Positions 44,001 to 55,629 are shown, numbered from the stretch's first letter. The stretch is DNA of 64,000 nt from Phyllostachys edulis (GCA_036346405.1 CM070559.1:40337889-40401888); one strand, 5' to 3'. The notes: generated by a model from the sequence alone, not told the origin. Numbers and translations: made by a program.

Positions 44001-44448
44001 ATGAACCCGGAGTGTGCTACATTGTTGCCAACCGTGTCACTCATTAATCGCTAATCCCTAGAAGGAACAATCACTCCATCCGCTTCAACCTTGGAGCAAC
44101 ACCGCCAAGACCCCAAAGGTGCATAAGCCAGAGTTTCTCAGGAACCAACAACCAGAGGAACGCCTCGCTGCTTGTCGAGGTCGTGTTAACCACGCCACTC
44201 GAAGGAGCCTGAGAAGCACCAGACGTCAGACCGGGTAAGTTCCTAGTAAATTCAATACCGCATGACGATTCTCATTTGATTCGGAGCTTCGCGATTCGTT
44301 TGTTTCGGAGTTTTTGCAACTAAAAAATAAATTGGACGTTATGCACCTTAAGCATATTTTGCTAGTCCATGCCTAGAGCGTAGCTAAGTTCTAAAGTGGG
44401 TTGTTTGGGAGCTAAGTTACTCATAGTCGAGTTGAGTTTCTAGCTAAC

Positions 44449-45261
44449 CTAATTGTTCTTGACACCCAAACCATCGATGTCATTCTTGGCATGGATTGGT
44501 TAACTAAGCACAAAGCCGCATAGATTGTGGTCAAGAGTCAGCATAATCGAGGATACCAAAGGAAACAAGGTAGAATTCCTAGCTACCTCAAGGCGTGATG
44601 GGCATCTGCTAGTCAATAGCCTCAAGACCATTGCTTTGAAGATGTGCCCGTTGTCCCAGAGTATCCAGATGTGTTTCTGGAAGAGTTACCAGGGATGCCA
44701 CCGGATCGTGACATCGAGTTTGTCATCGATCTAGTGCCAGGAACAGCACCAATCTCGAAGAGACCTTATCGGATGCCAGCTGATGAGCTAGCAGAGATGA
44801 AGAAGCAGATCGAAGAACTTTTGGAGAAAGGCTTTGTGAGGCCTAGTTCGTCACCATGGGGAGCGCCAGTCCTGTTCGTCAAGAAGAAGGATGGAAGCAT
44901 GAGAATGCGCATCGACTACCGGTCTCTCAATGAAGTCACCATCAAGAATAAGTACCCATTGCCTCGGATAGATGATTTGTTTGATCAAATGAAAGGCGCC
45001 GAGTGTTTTCGAAGATCGATCTGCGATCGTGGTTACCATCGCTTGAAGATTTGTCCTGTGGATATACCTAAGACCGCTTTCTCAACGCTGATGCGAACAT
45101 TATGAGTTCTTGGTCATGTCCTTTGGTCGACAAATGCCCCGCCATTATTTCATGAACATGATGAATAAGGTATTCATGGAGTATTTGGACAAGTTCAGTA
45201 GTTGTATTCATCGATGATATTCTAGTTTACTCCAGTCGAAGAAGGACATGCGAGCATTTGA
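44449..45261 (+). pseudogene. Gypsy B protease end and reverse transcriptase, cut by CACTA
   Basis: Plus strand: LDTQTIDVILGMDWLTKHKA closes the protease (44,459-44,520). From 44,644 an open frame gives YPDVFLEELPGMPPDRDIEF, then ISKRPYRMPADELAEMKKQI, FVKKKDGSMRMRIDYRSLN and YPLPRIDDLFDQMKG, the N-terminal RT blocks of Ty3/gypsy. A frameshift near 45,090 is followed by the catalytic region: HRxYSS... in one frame, equivalent to the FIDDIL block near 45,210. The frame ends at 45,261, where the CACTA terminus begins. RNase H, integrase and the 3' LTR are not in the window. Confidence 0.88.
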
Positions 45262-45665
45262 CACTACTACAAAAGCAAAGCTATAGTAGACGCTTATCAC
45301 TGCATTTGCCTTTGGAACCGCCTGCGTTGGGCATTGCCGACCTAGCGGTGGCGCGGGGAAGCCTATCACGACGGTATTTTAGAACCGCTCGGTGATAGTC
45401 ATTTATCCAGATGGTTCTATTCACAAACCGCCTCGTGATAATCTTCAATCGCTGCATTTCGGCCCTATTTAGAACCGTCAGGTAATATCACGCATGTTCT
45501 AAATAAGGACCGCTCAGGATTGAAGAGATATCACGCACGGTTCGTGAATAGAACCGTCAGGATAATTCGCTGACGGTTCTATTTACAAACCGCTCGGTGA
45601 TAGATGATCATCACGCATTTGCTTTTTATTAAGAACCGCTCGCGATATGCCCATCGCAGATAAAT
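45262..45665. repeat. CACTA 5' terminus and subterminal repeats
   Basis: After the terminal repeat, about 16 degenerate units related to AACCGCTCGGTGATA and its complement TATCACGCACGGTTC alternate in both orientations. Subterminal arrays bind TnpA in the En/Spm system, which brings the two ends together. Several units are irregular in a way that looks like lost bases. Confidence 0.85.
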
Positions 45666-46679
45666 TGAGCGCGACATCCTCTCGCCGACTTCGCCGCTAT
45701 GTCCATCGCCAAGACCGCTGCGTGCCTTTCCACTCCCTCCGCTTCGCGCTTTGGATAATATATAATCAACTGCCCCCTATTTCTTTGGGCTCCAATTAGA
45801 TCTGGTAGCTAGCTTTCTCCCCAAAGCGTGCCACTTCCCCCCTAGCTCCTCCAACTCATGCGGCTCCTCCCCTAATTAAACAGATGAAGTAATACCGATT
45901 ATCCTTTTTCCACTCTATTGATTAGTGAATTTTCCCGATTTTGCTACTCCGCATATAGACCCTAATGTTTTGTTTTTTTGTTGTATTCCTTAATCTAAGC
46001 ATAGGGTTTAGGTTTCAATTAATACTACTTGATGGGAAAAGGCAAAACGACGCACATCTAGCTCTCAATTTGATGGACCCTATTTCTAGAAAATGAAAAG
46101 CAAAACATGTAGCCTTTAATTAATCTGGTGTAATTCCTTTGTGCAATGATGAGACAAAAAGCGAGTAAGCACGCGCAAAGAAGTGAAAGTCTTAATCGTA
46201 ACTAATTTCATGAGTAGTTTTCTAGAACAGATTAAAAAGAAGAATTTATGACACACCAAGATAAGTCACATGTGCAATGATCTATTTTATATTTCCTCCA
46301 TTTATATCCATGAAGAAACGCCATCACAAGGGTTTATTGTTTCAATTATATGAAAACGGATACCCGTGCAATCGCTGAACCAACTTGCTAGTTATTAGGA
46401 TCTTCCTCTTGTCTTTTGTCTCGTATCTAATCAACAATCATGCAGATAATCAATAATTATCCGCTGCGCCACTTAGAGAGGAGAAGGTTGGACCCTTGCC
46501 CTAAGCGCCTCAACACCCGCCACCTCTCCCCCATTGCGCCACCTTAGAGAGGAGAAGGAAAGGAGAGGAATCGATTTTCTTCGTGAGCTCCGAGGGTAAC
46601 GATCTATAACCCTTTATGTTTGCTATAAATTAATCGCTAATCAATTTTGACACTAATTTGTTACATGCGTAGTGTAGAT
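45666..46679. other. CACTA upstream region of the transposase gene
   Basis: Non-coding, AT-rich in 45,880-46,440, then CT-rich leader-like sequence (46,480-46,600). It presumably holds the promoter and untranslated exon of TNP2. I cannot mark a TATA box with confidence. Confidence 0.4.
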
Positions 46680-49600
46680 GGATCAAACTGGATGTACAGC
46701 AGAACCGTGTGAGTCAAGAGTACATTAATGGCGTGGTTGCTTTTAGAAGAGCCACCGAGGTGATATGTTGAAGAAGGAGATAAATTTTATGTAATCGTCC
46801 ATGCATTGATTATGTAATTTGAAGATGTTTAACAACGCGCGTAATAGAAGCGCACTTGATTCAAGGGTTTCACAAAGGGTATACATGTTGGACCACCACG
46901 GTGAAGAGCAGATTATTACACATGAAGTTAGTAATGACGGCATCGCCGAGGAAGTCAACGATATGCCGATGATGTGGTATCTGCTTTTGATGAGGATATG
47001 TCACACGATGACAACTGGATCGATGCTACGCGATGCGTAAGAGAACTACTGTGAGAGAGAGTTTTGTAAATTCGAGGGCTTAGGGAGGACTCGGTGAGAC
47101 CTTTGTTCCTCGTTGCAAGCCGAATATACAAGGTTGTCAACCGTGCTTGAACCGCTGAAATTGAAGGCAAGCAATGGTTGGTCCGATAAGAGTTTCACGG
47201 CGTTTTTAGGTCTCCTAGCGGACATCCTTCCGGAGGGAAACGTGTTGCCCAAAGACCACCTATCAAGCAAAGAAGGTTATTTGTCCATTGGGAATGGAAG
47301 TAGAAAGAATACATGCATGTCCGAATGATTGTATCCTATCGTAAAAGAGTATGCGACATGCATGTATGTCCTGTGCAAAGCATCCCGATACAAGCGCGAG
47401 AATATCGCTAAGGTGAAGCAAGGACCTCCTGCTAAGATGTTGTGGTATCTCGCACTGTGATCCCATCGCTTGAAGCGCTTATTTTAACGCAAAGGACGCA
47501 AGATTGCTGCAAGGCTGGCACTCAGAGGAGCGTAAGAGAGATGGAAAGCTAAGACATCCCGCCGATTCTCGCCTAAAGGAGAAACTTCGATCGAGCTTCC
47601 AAGAGTTCGTGCGAACCGAGGAACATAAGGTTAGGGTTGAGTACAGATGGAATGAATCCTTTCGGTAACATGAGCAGCCGACATAGCACCTGGCCCGTGA
47701 ATCTATGTATGTACAACCTTCCTCCTTGGCCGTGTATGAAGCGGAAGTACATTTTGATGTCACTACTTATCCAAGGGCCGAAGCAACCCGGGAATGATAT
47801 TGATGTGTACCTAGCACCATTGCTGGAAGATCTTGTGACACCGTGGAACGAAGGGTGCAGGTATGGGATGCGCATAAACGAGAGAACTTCACTTTACGCG
47901 CCATGTTGTTCTCGCACCATCAATGATTTTCCCGCCTCTGGTAACTGTCGCTTCCCAAGACAAAAGGAGCCAAAGCCTCGTCTCAAGACCGCTAGATGCT
48001 ACAGAGAGTGTATGGTTTGAACAACTCACAAGAAAATCTGTAGTATAAGGCCACCGTAGGTTCCTTCTGTGAGTCACCCATACCGCAAGATGAAAAACAA
48101 TCGACGGAAATAAGGAGAACGATTCACTCCAAGGGCTTTTAGAGGAAAGAGGTCTATGATATGGTTAAGGATATCGATGTTGTGCTTGGGAAGGGACGAA
48201 ATTAAGAACCCGTGAGAAGAACATCTGAAGAAGCGGTCATTTTTTGGGACTTGCCTTATTGGGAGCACTTAGAAGTTCGCCAACGCATCGACGTCATGCA
48301 CGAGAGAAGAATGTATGTGATAGCTTGATTGGTCTCTTCTTTCAACATTAGTGGCAAAACAAAGGATGGTGTTAACGCACGGCGTGACTTGGTTGATATG
48401 AACATAAGGACTCGAGTTAGCACCGAGAGACCGACACAGACTTAACGTATTTCCCCAAATTTGCTACACTCTATCCAAGGCCGAGAGAAATGAATCGTGC
48501 GAGCTTGCATGGAGTGAAAGTCCCATCCGGTTACTCCGCTAACATTAAGAACCTTGTTTCTATGCAAGATTTGAAATTAATTGGTATGAAGTCTCATGAT
48601 TGTCATGTGCCGATGACACAAATGCTTCTGTTGTAATTAGAAGTATCTTGCCAACAAGGTCCGAGTGGCAATCTTGAGGTCAGGTTATTTTTCAACTCAA
48701 TTGCTCAAGATCATTGATCCCCAAGGACTAGATGCTCGCAGCCGGTGGTGACCACTCTATGTCATCTTGAGATGTATTTCCTCCGCCATTTTTCGATATC
48801 ATGGTCCATCTCATTGTTCACCTTGTGAGAGAGATAAAGATATGCGCCCCCGTGTTCTACGCCATATGTACCGCTCGAGAGGTACATGGGAATTCTCAAG
48901 TCCTACGACGGAATCGATCTCGACCGAGGGCGAGATCATCGAAGGTTATGCAACCGAAGAGGTCATTGAGTTCTGCGTCGACTACATGGCTCGTGGAACC
49001 GATAGGTGTGCCTCTATCTCGCCATGAGGGGAGACCGATGGTATCGACCATCGGAAGGAAATCAATAACTCCCGATCCGATACATACGCCAAGCCCATTT
49101 CATGGTCTTGCAACACATGACCCAAGTGTCCCCGTGATATCGACGAAAGCACAAAGACATGGTGCGCCAATGTAATCCGGCCGGTTCGGAGGTTTGGATC
49201 ACGAGAGAGCACAACCGCTTGCTCAACGAATGGTTAAAGGTGCGAATCATCGGGAGGTCATCAAGTGATGATACGCCGCTATGGTTGGCACGAGGGCCAC
49301 AATTTACAATTGTCACATGGCAAGGATACGACATCAATGGGTACACATTTTATACGGCACTTCAGATAGGAAGAGCACGAGGCTTGTAACAGCGGTGTCC
49401 ACATAGATGCATTCAAGACTGGATGGGATGAGGAGCTCCTACTATGGGCAAATAGACGAGATATGGGAGCTCGACCACGCTTTTCAAGATCCCCTATTTC
49501 GTGCCGTTGGGTCCATCTCCACAAGTGAAGGTCGACAAGCACGGTGTCACTACCGTGGACCTTTAACGGTCGGATATAAAGACGAACCATTCGTGATCAA

Positions 49601-49830
49601 GCAACCAAGTTGTTCAAGTCTTCTATGTAACCGACCCTTGCAAATAAGAAGCGCCACGAAGTTCTTCATGGAAAAAGGAGGATTGTCGGAGTTGAGAATG
49701 TAGTGGACGAGGAAGAATACAATCAATTTGACGAGTTGCCTCCTTTCGAAACGGCATTAGGCTCGAGGAAGAACCCAAAGAGGAAGCTAGCTATATGCGC
49801 CGATCATCATGAAGGCCTATATCTTAATTA
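46680..49830 (+). pseudogene. CACTA TNP2-type transposase, many frameshifts
   Basis: Domains in order on the plus strand, across frames: a Transpos_assoc-like start with QEYINGVVAF (46,710); STVLEPLKLKASNGWSDKSF (47,130) and NPFGNMSSRHSTWPV then LLIQGPKQPGNDIDVYLAPL (47,650-47,820), the Transposase_21 core; DLPYWEHLEVRQRIDVMH (48,250); GVKVPSGYSANIKNLVS-like and GMKSHDCHV-like words (48,510-48,610); the DUF4218 region with IIEGYATEEVIEFCVDYM (48,930); and a C-terminal block ending VDEEEYNQFDELPPFET (49,705-49,755). TNP2 is the catalytic transposase that cleaves the CACTA ends. Every domain is present in the right order and nearly full length, yet the frame shifts every 100-300 bp. This is unusual for neutral decay, and some shifts may be consensus error. 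Confidence 0.88.
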
Positions 49831-50219
49831 AGAATTTACTCCAATGTAATTAATTTATTCCATAACATCATGTGTTATGGACTTGTAATCTCTCATATAT
49901 TTTGATGTCAACGTGAAATTGTCATGTGTTGATGTGTTATGGACTTGTCATATTTGATATTGATGTCAATGTGGACGACATTGTAATGTGGAGTATCAAA
50001 ATTGTCATCATACTTGATTTGGAGTTGAGTTGAATTAGATATGAAATTTTGAAGTCAAATGTGTTATGAACTTGTCATCATACTTGTCACCATGTTAGAA
50101 TTCATATGGACTTGTCATAATTGTCATCATACTTGTCTCAAAGAAGTTCACTATGTTTTCTCGTGATATTTATGTCTCACCGTGTTCGATATGTTTTGTC
50201 AGAATATCATAAATTGGCC
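49831..50219. other. CACTA inter-gene region
   Basis: AT-rich, with the words TGTTATGGACTTGTCAT and TTGTCATCATACTTG repeated several times, likely the 3' untranslated region of TNP2. No coding sequence. Confidence 0.4.
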
Positions 50220-50450
50220 TCAGTATTTGGCTATCACGAGTCGGTTTTATTATACAACACTTTTGTGGTATAATATCACGCACGGTTAGCGTAATGAGAA
50301 CCGCTCAGCGATAATAATCACGCATTTGTTCCATAATAGAATAAATCGTGATATATCACTGCAGCGGTTCTATTATGGAACCGTCTCGTGATAATAATAT
50401 CACGCATTTGCTCATCCACGAACCGCCTGCGTGATATATTTTTATAAGGC
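50220..50450. repeat. Internal block of CACTA subterminal-type repeats
   Basis: Units such as TAATATCACGCACGGTTAGC, GAACCGCTCAGCGATAATA and GAACCGCCTGCGTGATATA match those of 45,275-45,665. Their presence between the two genes, not at an end, is odd. It could mark the old 3' end of one element joined to the start of another. Confidence 0.7.
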
Positions 50451-50880
50451 GGAAACGCTAGGTTTTTCCTCTCACTTCTCACTTCCTCTCGCGCCCTTAC
50501 GCTCTCGCGCTCGTCACGCCTCCTCTAGGGTTTAGGGCTCACCTTCACGCCGATTTCGACCTCGCACTACCGCCAAACATTGGTGCCAACCTTCGACCTT
50601 CGCCCGACCTCTAACCGCCGACCTGGTGTCGCCCGCCGACCTCGGCGCGCCTGCTCACCTCCTGTGTGAAGTCGTCGCCGCCTTGACCTCAGCTGGCCAC
50701 CGCCCCCAAGACATTGGCGCCCCAACGCCGGCCTCCTCCCCTGCCAGAGTCGGCCTCCTCAGACCGGCCTTCTCCTCTGCACCGCCTTCTCCCGGCTCCT
50801 CCTCCCCTGTCGACCTCCTCCCCAGCCTCCCTCCTCCCGCATCGGCCTCCTCCCCACTTTGGCCTCCTCTTGCACCGTGA
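50451..50880 (+). other. GC/CT-rich leader of the second CACTA gene
   Basis: CTCACTTCTCACTTCCTCTC-type pyrimidine-rich sequence, then TCTAGGGTTTAGGGCT and a Pro/Ser/Ala-rich 84-codon frame (50,626-50,880) that looks like an untranslated or low-complexity leader. A GTGAGTTCTTG donor-like site near 50,878 could open the intron that follows. Confidence 0.4.
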
Positions 50881-50940
50881 GTTCTTGTCGCGGCATCCTC
50901 TCTGTGAGTATTGCTCCTCTGTGGCGATTCAGCTGATCTT

Positions 50941-51030
<90 letters not shown>

Positions 51031-51594
51031 CATGTTAGTTGCAAATTGATTAGTGGGCTTTGTTGACATGCTCGGATGAACTCATGCCTTATATTCGAGA
51101 TTGAATGTGATAGTTAGTTCATACTTGAGCTCTATTGTATTACTTGCTATTGTCAATATGTTGTACTGTTAATTGGTTACTTTCGTTGAGCTCATAGTTC
51201 TATTGCAAATTGATCGCTTGTATTGACTAGTTTGTGATTCTTCTAGTAGTATGTATGAGCTCATTCAACTTTTCATTTGCCATCTTGATCTCTCTCAGTA
51301 GTCAACCTCTCGCTTGATCGAAGTTTAACTGCTTTTGCTAACAGTTGAGATCATTTGACGCTAAGCAAAGTATTGTTTAGAGCTCATAGTTTGAATTTAT
51401 ATTATCATATTCATTTCATGAAGAGTATAGACAATAGGATTGAGATGGCAAAGACTTGTTCTTTAGCTACTCTCCTTCCGAGAGCACATAATATCATCAA
51501 TTAATATGTTGGAATAGTGTCTATGGCACCGTGAGTTCTGTGCGCGCATCCTCTCTCAGAGTATTGCTCCTCTTGTGGCGCTTCGGTTGATCTT

Positions 51595-51653
<59 letters not shown>

Positions 51654-52190
51654 CAAATAGTTAGATGATACCTTCATCTGTATTAGTTCTCGATTTCAGT
51701 CTAGTATCAAGATATTGCAAATTGATCAATGGGCTTTGTTGACATGCTCGTGATGAACTCTCGCCTTATATCGAGATTGAATGTGATAGTTAGTTCATAC
51801 TTGAGCTCTATTGTATTACTTGCTACCGCCAATATGTTGTATCGTTAATTGGTTACTTTCTGTCAACTCATAGTTCTATTGCAAATTGATCGGCTTGTAT
51901 TGACTAGTTTGTGATTCTTCTAGTAGTATGTATGAGCTCATTCAACTTTTCATTTGCCATCTTGATCTCTCGTAGTCAACCTCTGCTTGATCGAAGTTTA
52001 ATCTGCTTTCATTATGCTTGAGATCATTTGACGCTACAAAGTATTGTTTAGAGCTCATAGTTTGAATTTATATTATCATATTCATTTCATGAAGAGTATA
52101 GACAATAGGATTGAGATGGCAAAGACTTGTTCTTTAGCTACTCTCCTTCCGAGAGCATATAATATCATCAATCGCGATTTCTTAGAGAAG
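50875..52190 (+). repeat. ~650-bp tandem duplication with two (TA)n tracts
   Basis: The unit from GCACCGTGAGTTCT through GATCTTTGCATATA, (TA)n, TTGTTGACATGCTCG, TGAATGTGATAGTTAGTTC and CCGAGAGCA(C/T)ATAATATC occurs twice (about 50,875-51,505 and 51,525-52,170) in the same orientation. The (TA)n tracts are at 50,944-51,027 and 51,598-51,651. It lies in the presumed first intron of the second gene. Differences between units are mostly single-base indels. Confidence 0.85.
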
Positions 52191-52848
52191 CCGGTGGATT
52201 AAGGAGTGTTAAATTCTTTAGGAATTATGCTTTAATGCTAATTAATTTTGTTGGGATTAATTCTGAAATTTTTCTAAAATCAGATTTTTTACAACAATCC
52301 AAAAAAGAAAGTTTTACTTGATTCTATTTTGTTTCTATGTTGGGATTAAACCTTTGCTTAGCATTTCCTTCAATCGATCATTTTACTTGATTCTAGTTCT
52401 ATGTCTTCATTAAAGGCTAGTCTTCTCGTACATGAAGCATTAAACCTTTGCTTAGCATTTTCTTCGCCGATCCCGACACTTGAGTGTACCTCGCTTCATG
52501 CCAATCCTCCACGGCACAGAAAGGTATGGTACACTCCAAAGGTGTCGGGCTCGATGAAGTAGGTTCGAAAAGATAGGCTCGAGCAAAAGATTTGTATCAC
52601 TAGTTTCTATCTATACAAAGATCACAAGAGAAGTCGTGGATTAAGGAGTGTTAGAATAGAAGCTCGTGGATTAAGGAGTGTTAGGAATGTTAGTAGTCCA
52701 GATGAGCTCATTCAACTTTTCATTTGCCATCTTGATCTCTATAGTCAACCTCTGTATTTCTTCCCGAGATTAATTGTTTCATATTTATGCCGGAATGTTA
52801 GTAGTCAAGATGAGCTCATTCAACTTTTCATTTGCCATCTTGATCTCT
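51257..52848 (+). repeat. Four copies of a 37-bp motif
   Basis: GAGCTCATTCAACTTTTCAT continued by TTGCCATCTTGATCTCT occurs at 51,257, 51,934, 52,703 and 52,811. The last two lie in a ~108-bp tandem repeat (GTTAGTAGTC...CTTCCCGAGA). On the minus strand it would read as a Lys/Glu/Leu helix (IKMANEKLNELI), and only the last copy is in a longer frame, so a coding role is doubtful. Confidence 0.8.
52575..52640 (-). repeat. Fragment of the copia LTR family
   Basis: TATCACTAGTTTCTATCTAT and ACAAAGATCACAAGAGA match the minus-strand copia LTR at 3,340-3,385. It is a ~55-bp stray piece inside the CACTA element, either an old insertion remnant or shared simple sequence. Confidence 0.55.
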
Positions 52849-52890
52849 ATAGTCAACCTTTGTACTTCTTCCCGAGAGCAAGTAAGCGAG

Positions 52891-54605
52891 ATGGCGGAGG
52901 CACTGTTTTCATCGCCACACGACGCCAGCAGATGGAAGAGGCGCAAGGCCGCCAACACCGACCTCTTGGATGGAAGAGGCGCCGACGAGGCCGTCACCGG
53001 CACGACAATAATGACACGGAAGCGAGATGGCAGAGACAATCGAAATGCCTCACGGCCGGTCATCACGGAGGTCAAGGACTTTGGGGTCCCTCTGAGTCCC
53101 AAGAGATCGCCGCAAGATTCCTGACCATCTCATGGATACTTGAAGGAACGGGTCCTCATCACCACACCAAGGTGGAAGGACTCGACGAAGAAGCGAAAGG
53201 CGCCACAGGGACGTAACTTTCAGAGAAGTTCACTATTCCGTATATATGTGGCACGCGGGCGACGGACGGCGATGCTCACGATGGTAAATCGTGAGGACCT
53301 TCAAGAGCATTCTTGTCACGAAGCACGTGAACACGGTCGACGCCTTCGCAAAGATAGATTCTTGACGCGGAAGCATGGGACACCTTTGTGGCTATGAAAA
53401 CGTTTCGGCGAATTTAAGGAGCAAAGTGCGCGCACAAAGCTCTCCAGACATCGAAACACTCACCCGCACAGACTCGCACCGCTGGGTACGCGGTAAATAC
53501 GAGGAATGGGCGGAGGAAGGAGAACCCGCTTCGATGTCACGCACCGCTGCCCCTAAGCCGGTTAAAAGCGAGGGCACAAGTCTCGCTTTTCAAAGATCTC
53601 CTTCACAAACCCTAAGCATCAGAAGTGTCCCAACGGTGGTAAATATATCGAACTACTAAGTTGTTAATAAGTCCATAACTTCATAGTGCCTATAATAACG
53701 TGATGACCTCTTGCAGCTGCGATTTGATCGCCCAAGCTTCCCAAGGCTCCTTCCATGCGCATGGGAGAAGGATATACTATCTACGGCCTTGGGAAACAAG
53801 GAGCACCTTGTCGCACGCGAGGCCTTGGGGTTAACGTGCATCTTTGGAGTCATGGATTCGCTGACGACTACTACACGATAGGACTAGGAAGAGATCCAAG
53901 GTCGAGCACCACAACCTCTTGGTACAGATGATTACTAACCAATTTCAAGTAGAGATGGCAAGATTGCGGAGTCAAATGGATATACTCATGAGCCGTGGTC
54001 GCAAGTCGCCTCGCTAATTTGGGAGAGACTCCTCGACGTCGGAGTAGCGCCGCCATTCACAAGATAATTGTGAACATGACGACGTCCGACACCGATAGAC
54101 TACATCAAGGTAACGACATCTATGGAATGCACCAAAGATAGACCCTAACGACGCCTTAGCTAATTGCGATCGCTTTGTAGGAGCCGACGCCCAGAAGCTC
54201 CAAGTGAGGATGGATGGGTCCTTTGTATTGAGGCTGCACAGGGATGGTGTATCCATACGAGGAAGGGCAAGGCAAAGACGGCTCCACCGGTGCACGGTTA
54301 CGCCAAGGTCCGTGGATATGGTACATGTCAATTTCTCGAGCCATCCTACCGACATTTGCCCGAACGAAGAGATCACAACACTAGGGATGCCGCCCTCTTT
54401 TATCCAAAGGCCCAAGAAGAACATCGCTCGACCCAAGAAGGCTGCGATCCGACACGACCATTCCTCTCCAACGGACCTCGATGACTCCACCTCATGTTTA
54501 CCAAAAGGCCACCTCTTCGATTCCCGTGGAGAAGACGCCGGCGAACAGAAAAGCGCGTCGACGATCGGCTCCTCGAAGTCGCTCTCACAAAAAGACGCCG
54601 CCAAT
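52891..54605 (+). pseudogene. CACTA TnpA-like (plant transposase, Ptta/En/Spm type) gene
   Basis: ATG at 52,891 starts MAEALFSSPHDASRWKRRKA with basic residues. Further on, in shifting frames, come EAWDTFVAMKTF (53,365), GKYEEWAEEGEPASMS (53,490) and KDILSTALGNKEH (53,770), then a helical QFQVEMARLRSQMDILMSRG stretch (53,940-54,000), all in the order of plant TnpA-type proteins that bind subterminal repeats. A following module (54,190-54,470) with NEEITTLG and FIQRPKKNIARPKK matches the DUF8039-like region of such proteins. At least five frame changes break it; splicing may explain one or two. Confidence in family is good; exon limits are uncertain. Confidence 0.7.
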
Positions 54606-54839
54606 CGCTAAGGCCAAATCGAAATCAACGAACGCATACGCCCCTAAGTCCGGAAGTCCGAGAAGTCCGGAAGTCCGCGATACCGGAAGTCCGCGATACC
54701 CGGAAATACATCATCGAAACCGCAGTTCTCGCCGCAAGATAATGCACGCTGATATGCTTGTCGCTTTGCATGCCGGTACTTGGACAAGACCCAAAAGAAG
54801 GGTGCGACATCGAATCACCGCCGACACGAGGACAAGCAT

Positions 54840-55510
54840 TTCTTCAACGGACGAGGTACTTCGTCGGGCTTCAATGATTTATTTGAACTATTCAACCTCG
54901 CTGGCCTCGACGCCTCGCTTCTACGATGTTGACATCGAAGCGCGCATAATCAAGTTCTACATTCATCTAATACCGATAAATATCACAACTCATTGCTTAT
55001 GTATAGATACATGCCGCAAAATGTCCGGAATGGAAAGAACCGTGGGTTTCTCGACCCACACGTGGTATCGCTGCAAACCATCCAAGAAGACTCGCCCTTC
55101 GCCGAGAAATACATAACGAGGTCATTGCTTCTACAGAGGAACATGAAGTACATAGTGGTGCCCTACAACCAGTGGGTAAGTGTCACTACTTGCTATACAA
55201 ATTTCATTTGTACTTTATACGCAAGACTAACTTAGGTTTAATGACTATAGCGACATAGTAGGTACCATTGATTCTTTTAGTTATTATACCCAAGAGGAAC
55301 CATGTGATATACCTTGATTCCTAAACCGCAACAAGCACGACTTCAAAGACTCTAAGAGGAATACTGAGAGGTATGCTCATTTCCTCCTTACATAACTCTA
55401 TTGTAGTCTTCATTCGCTTGAAATGGCCGAGGATAATTTTTTCAATCATGTAGGTCGCTTCATCAATTATGTTGCCAACAAAGGAATATACGATGGAAAG
55501 AGCGCCTAAC
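54840..55510 (+). pseudogene. Ulp1 (SUMO) protease-like C-terminal module of the CACTA
   Basis: Plus strand: GFLDPHVVSLQTIQEDSPF, then LLLQRNMKYIVVPYNQ, closed by a splice donor GTAAGTGTC at about 55,175. After a ~75-bp intron ending ATAG, the next exon has a CATTG in place of the expected His-Trp codons (55,267) and VIYLDS-like words (55,305) where the catalytic Asp lies, then KHDFKDSKRN. This is the C48 peptidase pattern (His ... Asp ... Cys). The Cys block is not seen before the gap. Several CACTA and MULE families in plants carry such a domain; its job in transposition is not known. One missing base at the His-Trp pair breaks the frame. Confidence 0.65.
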
Positions 55511-55529
55511 TAACACACAGTGATGGATT

Positions 55530-55629
55530 NNNNNNNNNNNNNNNNNNNNNNNNNNNNNNNNNNNNNNNNNNNNNNNNNNNNNNNNNNNNNNNNNNNNNNN
55601 NNNNNNNNNNNNNNNNNNNNNNNNNNNNN
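55530..55629. other. Assembly gap, exactly 100 N
   Basis: A run of exactly 100 N, the conventional placeholder for a scaffold join of unknown size. Left of it is CACTA sequence without its 3' end. Right of it is sequence already seen at 4,820. Confidence 0.98.

Larger units (their letters stand above)
45262..55529 (+). mobile_element. CACTA (En/Spm-type) transposon, 3' end lost in the gap
   Basis: Begins CACTACTACAAAAGC, the CACTA terminal inverted repeat, directly inside gypsy B RT. It carries subterminal repeats, a TNP2-type transposase (46,680-49,830), a second block of subterminal-like repeats (50,220), a long leader/intron region, a TnpA-like gene and a Ulp1-like module up to 55,510. 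The matching TTTTGTAGTAGTG end and the 3-bp target duplicate do not appear before the N gap at 55,530, so at least 10.27 kb of the element is present and it is incomplete here. Confidence 0.9.

Noticed and set aside
50655..51049. Frames with long Tyr-Ile runs on both strands
   Set aside because: They are translations of a (TA)n microsatellite.
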